Shown here piece by piece: positions 1 through 8,350 of a stretch of 33,318 nt of DNA. The notes below the pieces were generated by a model. That model did not search any database. It was not told where the DNA came from and saw only the letters and a program-made list of their open reading frames with translations. Location: assembly GCA_031276545.1 (NCBI GenBank), contig JAISMW010000043.1, forward strand, positions 1 through 33,318, read 5' to 3'. The position numbers and the translations under genes are program-made. The DNA comes from Tannerellaceae bacterium. GTDB taxonomy: Bacteria; Bacteroidota; Bacteroidia; Bacteroidales; Tannerellaceae. Position 1 is the stretch's first letter. Each line of letters starts with the position of its first letter.

Positions 1-34
1 TACTTTTGTTCCGGGTTGTTGGAGAGGTACTCAT
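1..34 (-). CDS. Possible 5' end of a leftward gene leaving the window
   Basis: An ATG on the minus strand at 34-32 opens a frame without a stop to base 1 (reading MSTSPTTRNKS). A Bacteroidota-type -7 element, TATTTTTG on the minus strand at 68-61, lies about 27 bases upstream of it. An alternative start at 71-69 in another frame is also open to the edge. Only about 11 to 23 codons are visible, so no function can be given, and the reading may be spurious. This is inference from a promoter-like word and an open frame. Confidence 0.2.
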   Translation of the reverse strand, partial: MSTSPTTRNKS

Positions 35-96
35 GTATTTGTGTTTTTTGTTGATAAATACAAAAATACATCCAATAACCCACTTTTCATGTTTTT

Positions 97-228
97 TGAC
101 TACCGTTGCAACAAAGTCCCTTGGATGTAGGATTTCATATCGTGGATCTCTGTTACGATGAGGTAAACAACCGTCTCCTCTTCAGTCTGGACGACGACAT
201 ACAGTTTGCTTATCTGGATCTTGATTGA
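97..228 (+). pseudogene. C-terminal remnant resembling a 6-bladed beta-propeller lipoprotein
   Basis: The frame ending at TGA 226-228 reads, near its end, YDEVNNRLLFSLDDD followed by IQFAYLDLD. The spacing of an Asp-rich turn, a Leu-Leu-Phe strand and a closing Tyr-Leu-Asp-Leu is what I expect at the C-terminus of Bacteroidota 6-bladed propeller (BF3164-like/NHL) lipoproteins. In-frame stops at 94-96 and 76-78 prevent a full-length gene, so this is either a decayed tail or chance. It lies in the same frame as the signal peptidase, separated only by the TGA and one codon. The opposite strand is also open over the region, which lowers certainty. Confidence 0.25.
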
Positions 229-231
229 CGA

Positions 232-1119
232 TTGATTCCCGTGAACAGAAAAGGCAAAATACTCTTCCGTATCGGTACGAATGTGCTGTTCTACGCATGT
301 GTGGCGGTAATGCTTCGCTTATTCCTGCAAGTATTTTTCTTTGCTTCCTTCCGAGTGCCGACGGGATCGATGGAGCCGGAAATATGGCCGGGCGATTATG
401 TGCTGGTCAGCAAGGCGGTCTTTGGCGCGAGGCTGTTCAACATTCTACCGACCTTGCGTCTGGAACAGGTGAACATCCACCGGGCGCCGGGCTTAAGGAA
501 AATCCGCCGCAACGATGTGCTCGTCTTCAACACGCCTTATCCCCATACGCAGGAACGGATGGAAATGCACATTCTGAAGTACCTCGTGAAGCGCTGTATC
601 GGTTTGCCTGGCGACAGCCTGCTGATAGAGAACGGCCGGTATCGCGTGAAAGGTGCAGACGCACCGCCGGAGGACAGGACGGTAGGAAGGGAGCAGAGCG
701 CCCGTCCGAAAGGCGGGATCTTTTACGGGGATACCCCTCCCTGTTTCCCTAAGGATTCGATCATACAGTGGAACGCGACGGATTTCGGTCCTCTCTATAT
801 CCCTGCCAAAGGAGATACGGTGCCGATGAACCGCGACCATTACGTTCTGTACCGTACCCTCATCGAGTGGGAAACCAAAGGTGTGCTGACGTTTCGGGAT
901 TCGACGGTGTACCTGAACAGCCACCCTGTCGCAAACTATATTTTCCATTCGGATTATTATTTTATGGCAGGCGACAATGTGAACAATTCGCTGGATTCGC
1001 GCCATTGGGGACTGGTGCCGGGAGACTATATCGCAGGCAAAGTATGGCTGGTATGGAAGTCCTGCGATCCGTATACGGACAAATTCCGCTGGAAGCGCTG
1101 GCTGAAACAAATAAAATAG
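232..1119 (+). CDS. lepB: Type I signal peptidase (S26 family)
   Basis: Membrane-anchored leader peptidase of 295 residues that removes signal peptides from exported proteins on the periplasmic side. A hydrophobic segment at about 14-40 is followed by the nucleophile box GSMEP (Ser46) and GDYVLVSK. The general-base Lys120 lies in the box YLVKRCIGLPGDS, and the late box GDNVNNSLDSRHWG spans 247-260. All catalytic elements are present. About 110 residues between the Lys box and the final box form a long beta domain, as in Bacteroidota enzymes. The start is unusual: TGA at 226-228 closes the frame upstream, and the first ATG (residue 27) would cut into the membrane anchor, so TTG 232 or GTG 241 must be used. 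Paralogues of this size occur beside propeller lipoproteins in this phylum, so it could be a dedicated rather than the housekeeping enzyme. Confidence 0.9.
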   Translation: MIPVNRKGKILFRIGTNVLFYACVAVMLRLFLQVFFFASFRVPTGSMEPEIWPGDYVLVSKAVFGARLFNILPTLRLEQVNIHRAPGLRKIRRNDVLVFNTPYPHTQERMEMHILKYLVKRCIGLPGDSLLIENGRYRVKGADAPPEDRTVGREQSARPKGGIFYGDTPPCFPKDSIIQWNATDFGPLYIPAKGDTVPMNRDHYVLYRTLIEWETKGVLTFRDSTVYLNSHPVANYIFHSDYYFMAGDNVNNSLDSRHWGLVPGDYIAGKVWLVWKSCDPYTDKFRWKRWLKQIK

Positions 1120-1146
1120 GAGGAAAAGCATATTGTTTTCCTCCTA
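1117..1146. terminator. Convergent hairpin terminator shared by lepB and the sus operon
   Basis: Perfect 11-bp inverted repeat, TAGGAGGAAAA at 1117-1127 and its complement at 1136-1146, with an 8-base loop. The lepB stop codon TAG is the first three bases of the stem. On the minus strand the stem is followed by a T-rich tail (TTTTATTTG), so it best fits termination of the leftward susC-susD-oxidoreductase transcript. It can also stop lepB transcription. Confidence 0.7.
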
Positions 1147-1210
1147 TCCCAAAAAACAGTTAGAGCGAATCAGTCGACAGGTTTAATCCGCTTTGTCTTT
1201 CATCACGAAA

Positions 1211-2686
1211 CTATCGGGGCATATCCACCAGCTTCCAGCCTTCGCGGTAGTTGTGCTTTATCAGGCCTGCGGCAAATGCTTTTGCATTGACGGGATCCGT
1301 GTATATCTTGTTGAATTTCGGGTCTCCATCCACAATCTTGAAGTCGTCCTTGATCAGTATACGGATTTCTTCCGTATCGGAGATGTTGGTAAACTGCATG
1401 TTTTCTCCATCCCACAGCAATTCCTTGTTCAGGGTTTGCAGACGGACGGCCAGTACTCCCATGACAACCATTTCGTTGAACGGACCGGCTTCGGAGAAGT
1501 CGGATTTCGTCAGTACGCGGTTTGCGGGACTTTCCTTGCAGGCACGAATCCAGTCTTTTTCGTGAGCGCCCCGGCCGGATACACGGCGCTGGGTCTGGGG
1601 AACGTTCGGTACACGTCCGGAGAGCAGCCAGGGTTTGGCTCCGTAGCAACCGCAAATCAGGGTGTCTTTCGTTCCGTGGAAGGCTACGTATCCGCCCTGT
1701 ACGTTCATGTCTTTGCCTGCCGGGAAACCTTCCGGTCTGTCGGGTTTCAGTCCGCCGTCGTACCAGTGTACTTCCACTTCGGGCATCGCTACTTTGGGCA
1801 TATTGTCGCGGGCGGGATAAATCAGTTTCACGTGCTGTGCCTGCGGTGCGCAGTCCTGCAGCAGTAAGGTAGACGAACCTTGTACCTTGACGGGGTATCC
1901 CAGCTTCAGCGCCTTGAATACCGGGTGCAGGATATGGCAGGCCATATCGCCGAGGGCTCCCGTACCGTAGTCCCACCATCCGCGCCAGTTCCAGGGATGA
2001 TAGATGTTGTTGTACGGTTTCAGTTTGGCCGGCCCGGTGAACAAGTCCCAGTTCAGGGTAGAGGGGATTTTGTCTGCCTTTTCGGGAGCGTTCAGTCCCT
2101 GCGGCCAGATGGGGCGGTCGGTAAAGGCTTCCACTTTGCGTACTTCGCCGATTTCGCCGTTCCAAATCCATTCGCACATCAGGTCGACTCCTTCGGCGGA
2201 AGAACCCTGGTTCCCCATCTGGGTAGCCAGCTTGTATTTGGCGGCCAGTTTGGTGAGCAGGCGTGATTCGTATACCGAGTGCGTCAGCGGTTTCTGTACG
2301 TAGACGTGTTTGCCCAGTGTCATGGCGTCGGAAGCGATGATGGCGTGGGTGTGGTCGGCGGTAGCCACCAGCACGGCATCAATATCCTTGCCCAGTTCGT
2401 CGAACAGTTTGCGGTAATCCCAGTATTTCTTGGCCTGGGGATAGGTTTCGAATACTTTTTTCGAATACTTCCAGTCGATATCGCAGAGGGCTACGATGTT
2501 TTCTTCTGCCATATTCGCCAGGTTGCCGTTACCCATACCTCCAATGCCCACGCCAGCGATGTTCAGCTTGTCCGACGGCGCGGTGTATCCATGACTTTTC
2601 CCCAGAATGGTATTGGGGACAATAGTGAATGCTGCTGCTGCAGCGGCTCCTCTTTGCAGAAAGGATCTTCTTGAAATGTTGTCCAT
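1211..2686 (-). CDS. Exported Gfo/Idh/MocA-family oxidoreductase
   Basis: 491-residue NAD(P)-dependent sugar oxidoreductase-fold protein. The N-terminus SRRSFLQRGAAAAAAF is a twin-arginine-type export signal, so it probably acts in the periplasm. The Rossmann loop GVGIGGMG lies at about 45-52, followed by ALCDID, which ends the second strand. QKP at 131-133 is the family's EKP motif. Residues from about 200 onward hold the long C-terminal domain that shapes the sugar site. Third gene of the susC-susD transcript, 113 bp after susD with a hairpin between. Known relatives include dehydrogenases and the NAD-using glycosidases of family GH109. I cannot separate these from the sequence, so the reaction is open. 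It probably acts on the glycan imported by the SusC/SusD pair (inference). Confidence 0.88.
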   Translation of the reverse strand: MDNISRRSFLQRGAAAAAAFTIVPNTILGKSHGYTAPSDKLNIAGVGIGGMGNGNLANMAEENIVALCDIDWKYSKKVFETYPQAKKYWDYRKLFDELGKDIDAVLVATADHTHAIIASDAMTLGKHVYVQKPLTHSVYESRLLTKLAAKYKLATQMGNQGSSAEGVDLMCEWIWNGEIGEVRKVEAFTDRPIWPQGLNAPEKADKIPSTLNWDLFTGPAKLKPYNNIYHPWNWRGWWDYGTGALGDMACHILHPVFKALKLGYPVKVQGSSTLLLQDCAPQAQHVKLIYPARDNMPKVAMPEVEVHWYDGGLKPDRPEGFPAGKDMNVQGGYVAFHGTKDTLICGCYGAKPWLLSGRVPNVPQTQRRVSGRGAHEKDWIRACKESPANRVLTKSDFSEAGPFNEMVVMGVLAVRLQTLNKELLWDGENMQFTNISDTEEIRILIKDDFKIVDGDPKFNKIYTDPVNAKAFAAGLIKHNYREGWKLVDMPR

Positions 2687-2741
2687 GATAGATGGTTTTA
2701 AATGATTTATAATAAATACTGTTTAGAGATTAAAAACACGG

Positions 2742-2769
2742 AACAATTGCCTCCGGGGAGGCAATTGTT
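2742..2769. terminator. Hairpin between susD and the oxidoreductase gene
   Basis: Perfect 13-bp inverted repeat (left arm 2742-2754, right arm 2757-2769; the innermost pairs must open to form a loop) in the 113-bp gap. Read leftward, it is followed after a few bases by a T-run (GTTTTTAA). It may act as a partial terminator that gives the oxidoreductase less transcript than susC/susD, or as a 3' mRNA stabiliser. No clear new promoter is visible between it and the ATG at 2686. Confidence 0.6.
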
Positions 2770-2799
2770 TTCGTTCTGCAAATATAAAATTATTTTGAA

Positions 2800-4347
2800 T
2801 TAAAATGCGGGATAGCCCGGATTTTGCACTAATTTATTATTTGTTTGCCAGGCATCCTGCGGAATCGGGAACAGCAAACGGTATTCCGGCGATTTGTTGG
2901 CTCTGAGATAAGCCGGATCGAGGAATTTGCCGAAGCGGATCATATCCTGTCGGGAGAGATTTTCCCAGGCCAGTTCCAGGCGTCTTTCCAGATAGAGATC
3001 GTCCAGCGTGGCGGCCGTATAGTTGTGTTCCGAATTTCCGAAACCCCGTTCGCGGATTACATTGATCAGACGGGTTGCTTCCGCGTTGTTCTGTCCCAGA
3101 CGGAGCAGGGCTTCCGCTTTCATCAGATAGACGTCTGCCAGGCGGAAGATGGCGAAATCGTTTTCCTGATCCGAACTGGCCAGTCCTACTTCATATTCCC
3201 ATTTGTTCACACGGGCTCCGTCTTCCTGATTCACTTCTCCCCATTCGGTGCCTTCCTTCAGCGTGCCTTCCAGCATGGTGAAGTCTATCGTATGGATAAG
3301 GGGACGGGTGTGGGCGGTAATCAGGACTTCGCCTGTGGCGGGGTCGATCATCGGGCCGAGCAGGAAGGAGCCAAGCTTACGTTTGTCGGCGTCGTCGAAC
3401 TGTTTTACATAGTCCGGCTGGGCGCTGATACCGTTCCAGGTTCCCTGCGTCATACCCAGGGCGACGGGGTCGAGGTAATGCAGCGTCCGGTTGTGCAGGT
3501 GATTGCCTCCGTCGGCTTTGCCGAAACAGATCGGGAAGATGGTTTCTTTGGAATTTTGATTGTTCACCACAAAGTTGGCTTTCCAGTCCGGCTCGATGAT
3601 ATAGCCGAGCTTCATTACTTCGTCGCAGGCATCAATTACGCCCTGCCAGTTCGGTGCGCCGTCCCATACTTCCGCATTCAGGTACACTTTAGCCAGGAGG
3701 GTATAAGCTACGCCTTTGGTGAATTTGCCGTAGCTGCTTGAGGTTACGTCGTCGCGCAATACATCTTTAATCTCGTTCAGTTCGTTTACTACGAATGTGT
3801 AGAGATCTTTTCTCGACGTTATACCGGGCAGTTCCGTGTTGTTATAGTCTGTGGACAGGGGAGCATTTCCGAAGTTGTCTATCAGCATATAATACCAGAA
3901 AGCGCGTACGCCGCGTATTTCGGCCAGGGTTCTTGCCTTCAGGTCGGCCTCCATACTGGCGCTTTCGATGATGCTGTACACCTGGTTGCAGGTGGAAACG
4001 CCCTGCGTACAGGCATTCCACGCGCCTTTCACCATATTGGAACGTGCTGTCCAGGTATGCAGTTTCAGTTCCATGTGGCCGCCGCCGTCCCACCAGTCTC
4101 CCCCTCTGCGGGTAGGAGTAATGGCCATGTCGGAGGATTCTTCAATCAGACAGAAGAAGTCGCCCGGCCATACGTCTTTGAGCTTTTTATAGATCGGAGC
4201 AATGATGGAGTTGATCTGTGCATCCGTCTTCCCGAATTCGCTTGCCGGAACCGAGTCGTATACTTTTTCGTCGAGGTCCGTACAGGCAGGCATGCCCCAT
4301 AATAAAGCGCAGCCTGTGATCAACGATACTATATGTATTCTTTTCAT
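2800..4347 (-). CDS. susD: SusD/RagB-family outer-membrane glycan-binding lipoprotein
   Basis: 515-residue surface lipoprotein that caps a SusC channel and binds the glycan before import. The signal peptide ends in the lipobox GMPAC, with lipidated Cys22, followed by TDLDE (acidic, as in surface-exported Bacteroidota lipoproteins). SusD landmarks near the C-terminus include FAIFRLADVYLMKAEALLRL, LYLERRLELAWENLSRQDMIR and the closing NPGYPAF. It begins 22 bp after susC and is certainly co-transcribed. The paired partner and usual length (about 500-550) leave the family assignment firm. The substrate cannot be told because no glycosidase gene accompanies it. The symbol is used in the family sense. 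Confidence 0.93.
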   Translation of the reverse strand: MKRIHIVSLITGCALLWGMPACTDLDEKVYDSVPASEFGKTDAQINSIIAPIYKKLKDVWPGDFFCLIEESSDMAITPTRRGGDWWDGGGHMELKLHTWTARSNMVKGAWNACTQGVSTCNQVYSIIESASMEADLKARTLAEIRGVRAFWYYMLIDNFGNAPLSTDYNNTELPGITSRKDLYTFVVNELNEIKDVLRDDVTSSSYGKFTKGVAYTLLAKVYLNAEVWDGAPNWQGVIDACDEVMKLGYIIEPDWKANFVVNNQNSKETIFPICFGKADGGNHLHNRTLHYLDPVALGMTQGTWNGISAQPDYVKQFDDADKRKLGSFLLGPMIDPATGEVLITAHTRPLIHTIDFTMLEGTLKEGTEWGEVNQEDGARVNKWEYEVGLASSDQENDFAIFRLADVYLMKAEALLRLGQNNAEATRLINVIRERGFGNSEHNYTAATLDDLYLERRLELAWENLSRQDMIRFGKFLDPAYLRANKSPEYRLLFPIPQDAWQTNNKLVQNPGYPAF

Positions 4348-4369
4348 ATTCTTAATTCGTTTAAAGTGT

Positions 4370-7321
4370 TTAGAAATTCAAACTTACTCCCACGGAGAAT
4401 GTTCTTGCCTTCGGATAAAATTCGCGGTCTTCCACGCCGGGAGCCAGTCCGTCGTTTCTGTTCATGTTTACTTCCGGATCCAGTCCTTTATAGCCCGTCA
4501 GCACGAACAGATTCTGTCCGGTCACGTAGACCCTTGCCTTATCCAGCCAATTGATGTTTTTGGTGTTGAAGGTATATCCCAGCGACATATTGTCCAGACG
4601 TACATACGAACCGTCTTCAATGTAGTAGGAAGAATATGCGGGCACCTGGGTCAGTTCGTAGATCAGGGGATCGTTCAGCGCATTTGCGCCAATCAGGTAT
4701 CCGTTCTGGGCGTAGGCCATACGGGTATGATTCAGCACGTCGTTGCCCACCGAACCGCGGAAGAAGAGCGACAAATCCCAGTTCTTATAGTTGAAGCTGT
4801 TATTCCAGCCGAAGGTGAAATCCGGCTGAGCCGAACCGATATAGGTACGGTCGTCTTCCGATATCTGCCCGTCGCCGGTGACGTCTTCCATGATGTACTT
4901 GCCGTTCTCATCCAATCCCAGGCAGTGCCATCCGAAGAATTGCCCTACCGGGTAGCCTTCTTCTATCACGTGCGTCGTATTGCTCGAACCGCCGCGGATC
5001 CAGGCGTCTCCCACAAGGATACGGCTGGTGGTGTATACCTCGTTCGACAGTTTGGTGATTTTATTTTTGTTGTGCGCCAAGGTAATGGAGGAGTTCCAGT
5101 TGAAATCCTTCGAGCGGAGGGCGTCTACGCTGAGCGCCACTTCAATCCCCGTATTCTGCATGTCGCCCACGTTGGCCATCATGTCGGCAAACTTAAAGGG
5201 AGGGGTCGGCACTTTATATACATAGAGCATATCGGTTGTACGCTTGTCGTACCATTCCACCGTACCGCTCACGCGTCCGTTGAACAGGATAAAGTCAAGA
5301 CCGACATTCAGCATCGCCGTTTCTTCCCATTTCAGGTCGGGGTTGGCATTCTGGCTGATCTGGTATACGGTCTTCCACGAGCCGTTGTCGTAGTACGTAC
5401 CTGATGTGCCGTAAAGTTCCAGCGTCTTGTACGGATCGAGGCCGGATTGATTACCGGTGATACCGTATCCGGCACGCAGCTTCAGGTCGTTGATCCATTT
5501 TACATCCTTCAGGAAAGATTCCTGCGAAACGCCCCATGCGGCTGAAGCGGAGGGGAAGGTACCCCATTTGTTGTTAGCCCCGAATTTGGAAGAACCGTCG
5601 CGGCGTAAGGTGGCGGTAATCATATAGCGTTCGAGGTAGCTGTAATGCGCTCTGCCGAAATACGAAATGAGCTTACTCATATTGCGTTCGGATTCCAGGT
5701 CGTTTGATCTCAATCCCTGTCCGGCCTGCAGCTTGTCGGATCCGAGCATATCGGTTACGAAGTTGCGGTTTGCCACCTGGAAGCGCGAATATTCGTTTCT
5801 TTCCCACGAATATCCCAGCACGGCGTTGAGTTTATGTTCTTCTCCGTCGCCGAAAGCCGTATTGTAGTCGGCTGTCCATTCCATCAGCTCTTTGTCCCAT
5901 ATACGGCTGCGTCGGACGGCTTTACCTCCGTCGTTGCGTCCGTCTTCCGTTTCGGAATTATAGTATTCGCTTCTTTCTTCCGTCTGCCGGCTTTTGTACA
6001 GCGAGGCTTTGATGTCCAGGCCGTCGAAGAGGGTGAAAGAAAGGTCTCCGTTTCCGTAGAAGTACTGATCCTTGTAGTTGTTCTGGTTGTTGTCCTGATT
6101 CCTTACCGGGTTGCCCTGGTCGTAGTCGAGCGTATCGAACCAGGTTCCATCGTCGAGTTTCACGGGATAGACGGGCAGCAGGTTGTAGGCCAGCACAAAG
6201 TTTCCGCCGTTGTATTCATTGCGGTCGGTGATGGTGGCCGATCCGGTTAATCCTACGCGCAGCCGGTCGTTGATGGCGCGCTGCTGGAACTGGAAGCGGA
6301 AGTTGTAGCGATCCATGTCGTCGTCGCGTATCACGCCGTCGCGCTGCAAATACGTAAAGGAGGCACGGTAGTTGCTGTTTGAACTTCCTCCCGACATGGA
6401 TACGCTGTGATTCTGGGAAACGCCCGTGCGGGAGATCTCGTCGAACCAGTCCGTCTCGGCATTGTAGCGGTCGTACACCGAAGCGTCGGCTTCGGTTTTG
6501 CGTGCGTATTCGCGCCATTCGCCGGCCGTCAGTAAATCCGGTTTGTTCGCCAGGGTGGATACTCCCAGATAGCCGTTGTAGGATACGGCCGTTTTGGAAC
6601 CGGAACCTCTCTTGGTCGTAATCAGGATGACGCCGCCTGCCGAACGGGAGCCGTAGATGGCAGCCGAGGAAGCATCCTTCAGTACGGAGATGGATTCGAT
6701 GTCCTGCGGAGATACCGTAGACATATCACCGCCGGGTACGCCGTCTATCACGATGAACGGACCCTTGTCTTTCTGTATCGTGGAAGTCCCTCTCAGGCGG
6801 ATGGTGGGCGAGCCGGTCACGGAGCCTGTACCCATCGAAATGTCCAGCCCGGCTACTTTGCCCTGCAGCAGGTCGGCGGCATCGCGGGTGACGCCTTTAT
6901 TGAAGTTTTCTTCCGACACGTTGGCTACCGAACCGGTAATCTCGCGGCGGGTTTGCGTACCGTAACCGATGGCTACGATTTCACCCAGGTTTACTACGGA
7001 AGGTTCCAGCGTTACGTTGATGGTGTTTCGCCCGTCGACGGCTTCTTCCTTCGTGTTGTAACCCACATAGGAAAACTGAAGAACCGCTCTCTGGGCGCTG
7101 CTGACGGCGAGCGAATAGTTACCGTCCAGATCGGTAATCGTTCCATTGGTTGTACCTTTTTCTACTACATTGGCGCCAATGATGGATTCACCGAATTCAT
7201 CCAGGATTTTCCCTTTTACCGTTGTCTGAGCAACCGCGGCGCTAAGGCAAAGCCCCATCATCATCGAAAGGATACCCATCTTTCGGAACGAAAGAAACGA
7301 GTTGATAATCTTTTGTTTCAT
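4370..7321 (-). CDS. susC: SusC/RagA-family TonB-linked outer-membrane transporter
   Basis: 983-residue TonB-dependent importer of oligosaccharides or peptides. A signal peptide (cleavage near Ala31-Gln32) is followed by the carboxypeptidase-regulatory-like domain at about 34-108. A TonB-box-like EIVAIGYG follows at about 114-121. The plug spans about 125-235 with the signature IDGVPGGDMSTVSPQDIES and LKDASSAAIYGSRSAGGVI. The rest is the 22-strand barrel, ending in VGVSLNF with the terminal Phe needed for outer-membrane assembly. First gene of a three-gene leftward operon. No sigma/anti-sigma pair or hybrid sensor gene sits beside it, and the N-terminus lacks the extra STN domain used for trans-envelope signalling. 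Control may therefore act through the two dyad sites upstream (7491-7695). Length and motifs are standard; substrate unknown. Confidence 0.95.
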   Translation of the reverse strand: MKQKIINSFLSFRKMGILSMMMGLCLSAAVAQTTVKGKILDEFGESIIGANVVEKGTTNGTITDLDGNYSLAVSSAQRAVLQFSYVGYNTKEEAVDGRNTINVTLEPSVVNLGEIVAIGYGTQTRREITGSVANVSEENFNKGVTRDAADLLQGKVAGLDISMGTGSVTGSPTIRLRGTSTIQKDKGPFIVIDGVPGGDMSTVSPQDIESISVLKDASSAAIYGSRSAGGVILITTKRGSGSKTAVSYNGYLGVSTLANKPDLLTAGEWREYARKTEADASVYDRYNAETDWFDEISRTGVSQNHSVSMSGGSSNSNYRASFTYLQRDGVIRDDDMDRYNFRFQFQQRAINDRLRVGLTGSATITDRNEYNGGNFVLAYNLLPVYPVKLDDGTWFDTLDYDQGNPVRNQDNNQNNYKDQYFYGNGDLSFTLFDGLDIKASLYKSRQTEERSEYYNSETEDGRNDGGKAVRRSRIWDKELMEWTADYNTAFGDGEEHKLNAVLGYSWERNEYSRFQVANRNFVTDMLGSDKLQAGQGLRSNDLESERNMSKLISYFGRAHYSYLERYMITATLRRDGSSKFGANNKWGTFPSASAAWGVSQESFLKDVKWINDLKLRAGYGITGNQSGLDPYKTLELYGTSGTYYDNGSWKTVYQISQNANPDLKWEETAMLNVGLDFILFNGRVSGTVEWYDKRTTDMLYVYKVPTPPFKFADMMANVGDMQNTGIEVALSVDALRSKDFNWNSSITLAHNKNKITKLSNEVYTTSRILVGDAWIRGGSSNTTHVIEEGYPVGQFFGWHCLGLDENGKYIMEDVTGDGQISEDDRTYIGSAQPDFTFGWNNSFNYKNWDLSLFFRGSVGNDVLNHTRMAYAQNGYLIGANALNDPLIYELTQVPAYSSYYIEDGSYVRLDNMSLGYTFNTKNINWLDKARVYVTGQNLFVLTGYKGLDPEVNMNRNDGLAPGVEDREFYPKARTFSVGVSLNF

Positions 7322-7490
7322 AAAATAATAATGATTTTTAGATTGAATAAAAAATACGTTTTTATAAATGATTGGAAAAACAAAAAAGGATAAAAGGACA
7401 TTCCTCCTTCCTCCTCTTTATACATCACGGATATTTATCTTCTGCATAGGCATACTGTTTTTAGTATTAGACAATTAGTCATTTTTTTTT

Positions 7491-7520
7491 GTGTAATAAA
7501 ACGTTCGTTTAAACTATACA
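7491..7520. promoter_or_regulatory. Candidate operator 1 (susC-proximal)
   Basis: The core AAACG-TT-CGTTT (7499-7510) is a dyad with a 2-base centre. It is flanked by GTGTAA on the left and TATACA on the right, the same outer words as the copy at 7665. It lies about 170-200 bases upstream of the susC start. The central CG steps resemble LacI/GalR-type half-sites, but no such regulator is present in the window. Confidence 0.5.
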
Positions 7521-7664
7521 AATCCGAGCCGGATCGTTCCCGAAAATATTCCTTCATACCTGTTTGTCTGTACAGCATCTGTTTTTCGGATTTTCAGTGA
7601 TTTATCCATTTTTCAGAGTTGTTTTTCCTGTTGGTTTCCATTCCTTTTTAAAGTTCCCAATCTT

Positions 7665-7695
7665 GTGTAAAATAAACGAACGTTTAATGTATACA
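7665..7695. promoter_or_regulatory. Candidate operator 2 (susC-distal)
   Basis: The core TAAACG-AA-CGTTTA (7673-7686) is a perfect 6-bp dyad around AA. The wider arms also match in part (GT-TA outside pairs with TA-AC), giving about 11 matches of 14 per arm. It repeats operator 1 in the same orientation, 174 bases away. A paired layout like this would allow looping or cooperative binding of one regulator (inference). Confidence 0.5.
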
Positions 7696-7832
7696 GGTGC
7701 AAACGTAAGAAAAAAAATTATAATACACAGCATACGGCGGTATTTTTTGAGTCGGGAACTCCGGATTTTCCGGGATTTGCCTATTTGCCCGCTGTGGAAT
7801 GTCGAAATTCGGAACGGCGGCTATCCGTCATG

Positions 7833-8350
7833 CGTCGGAGTATCGGCGGAGCCTCCGACGAATATAGTACAAACGTCGGAATATCGGCGGAGCCTCCGAC
7901 GAATATAGTGCAAACATCGGAGTATCGGCGGAGTCTCCGACGAATATAGTACAAACGTCGGAGTATCGGCGGAGTCTCCGATGAATATAGTACAAACGTC
8001 GGAGTATCGGCGGAGTCTCCGCCGAATATAGTACAAACGTCAGAGTATCGGCGGAGTCTCCGCCGAATATAGTACAAACGTCAGAGTATCGGCGGAGCCT
8101 CCGCCGATTGTAAATCAGGTGACGAAGTATCGGCGGAGGCTCCGCCGATTGTAAAACTACGCGACGGAGTATCGGCGGAGTCTCCGCCGATTGTAAATCA
8201 GGTGACGAAGTATCGGCGGAGGCTCCGCCGATTGTAAAACCACGCGACGGAGTATCGGCGGAGCCGCCGCATGTAAAAAAATTATATGTCGAATATAAGG
8301 CGGAGCCGTCACATGTAAAAAGTAGCGTGACAGATATAAAGCTCAGCCGT
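7833..8350. repeat. Tandem array of about eleven 41-bp palindromic repeats
   Basis: Units begin at 7833, 7874, 7915, 7956, 7997, 8038, 8079, 8120, 8162, 8203 and 8245, so the step is 41 bp with two steps of 42, and decayed units run to about 8350. Each holds GTATCGGCGGAG followed by a complementary arm. Units 1-6 use a spacer AATATAGTACAAA, and units 7-10 use ATTGTAAA. Units 7-10 alternate between two subtypes, making an 83-bp higher-order repeat. In the first units CGTCGGAG pairs with CTCCGACG. In later units CGGCGGAG pairs with CTCCGCCG around one base. Since 41 is not a multiple of 3, open frames across it cycle through all frames and look non-coding. Confidence 0.9.

Larger units (their letters stand above)
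7322..7832. other. Gene-free regulatory region upstream of susC
   Basis: About 510 bases with no convincing gene. It is A+T-rich near susC and holds the two dyad sites listed separately. I see no good match to the TAnnTTTG -7 element on the minus strand, so the susC promoter is either weak or dependent on an activator. A rightward open frame beginning at 7564 runs into the repeat array and looks non-coding. Confidence 0.5.
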
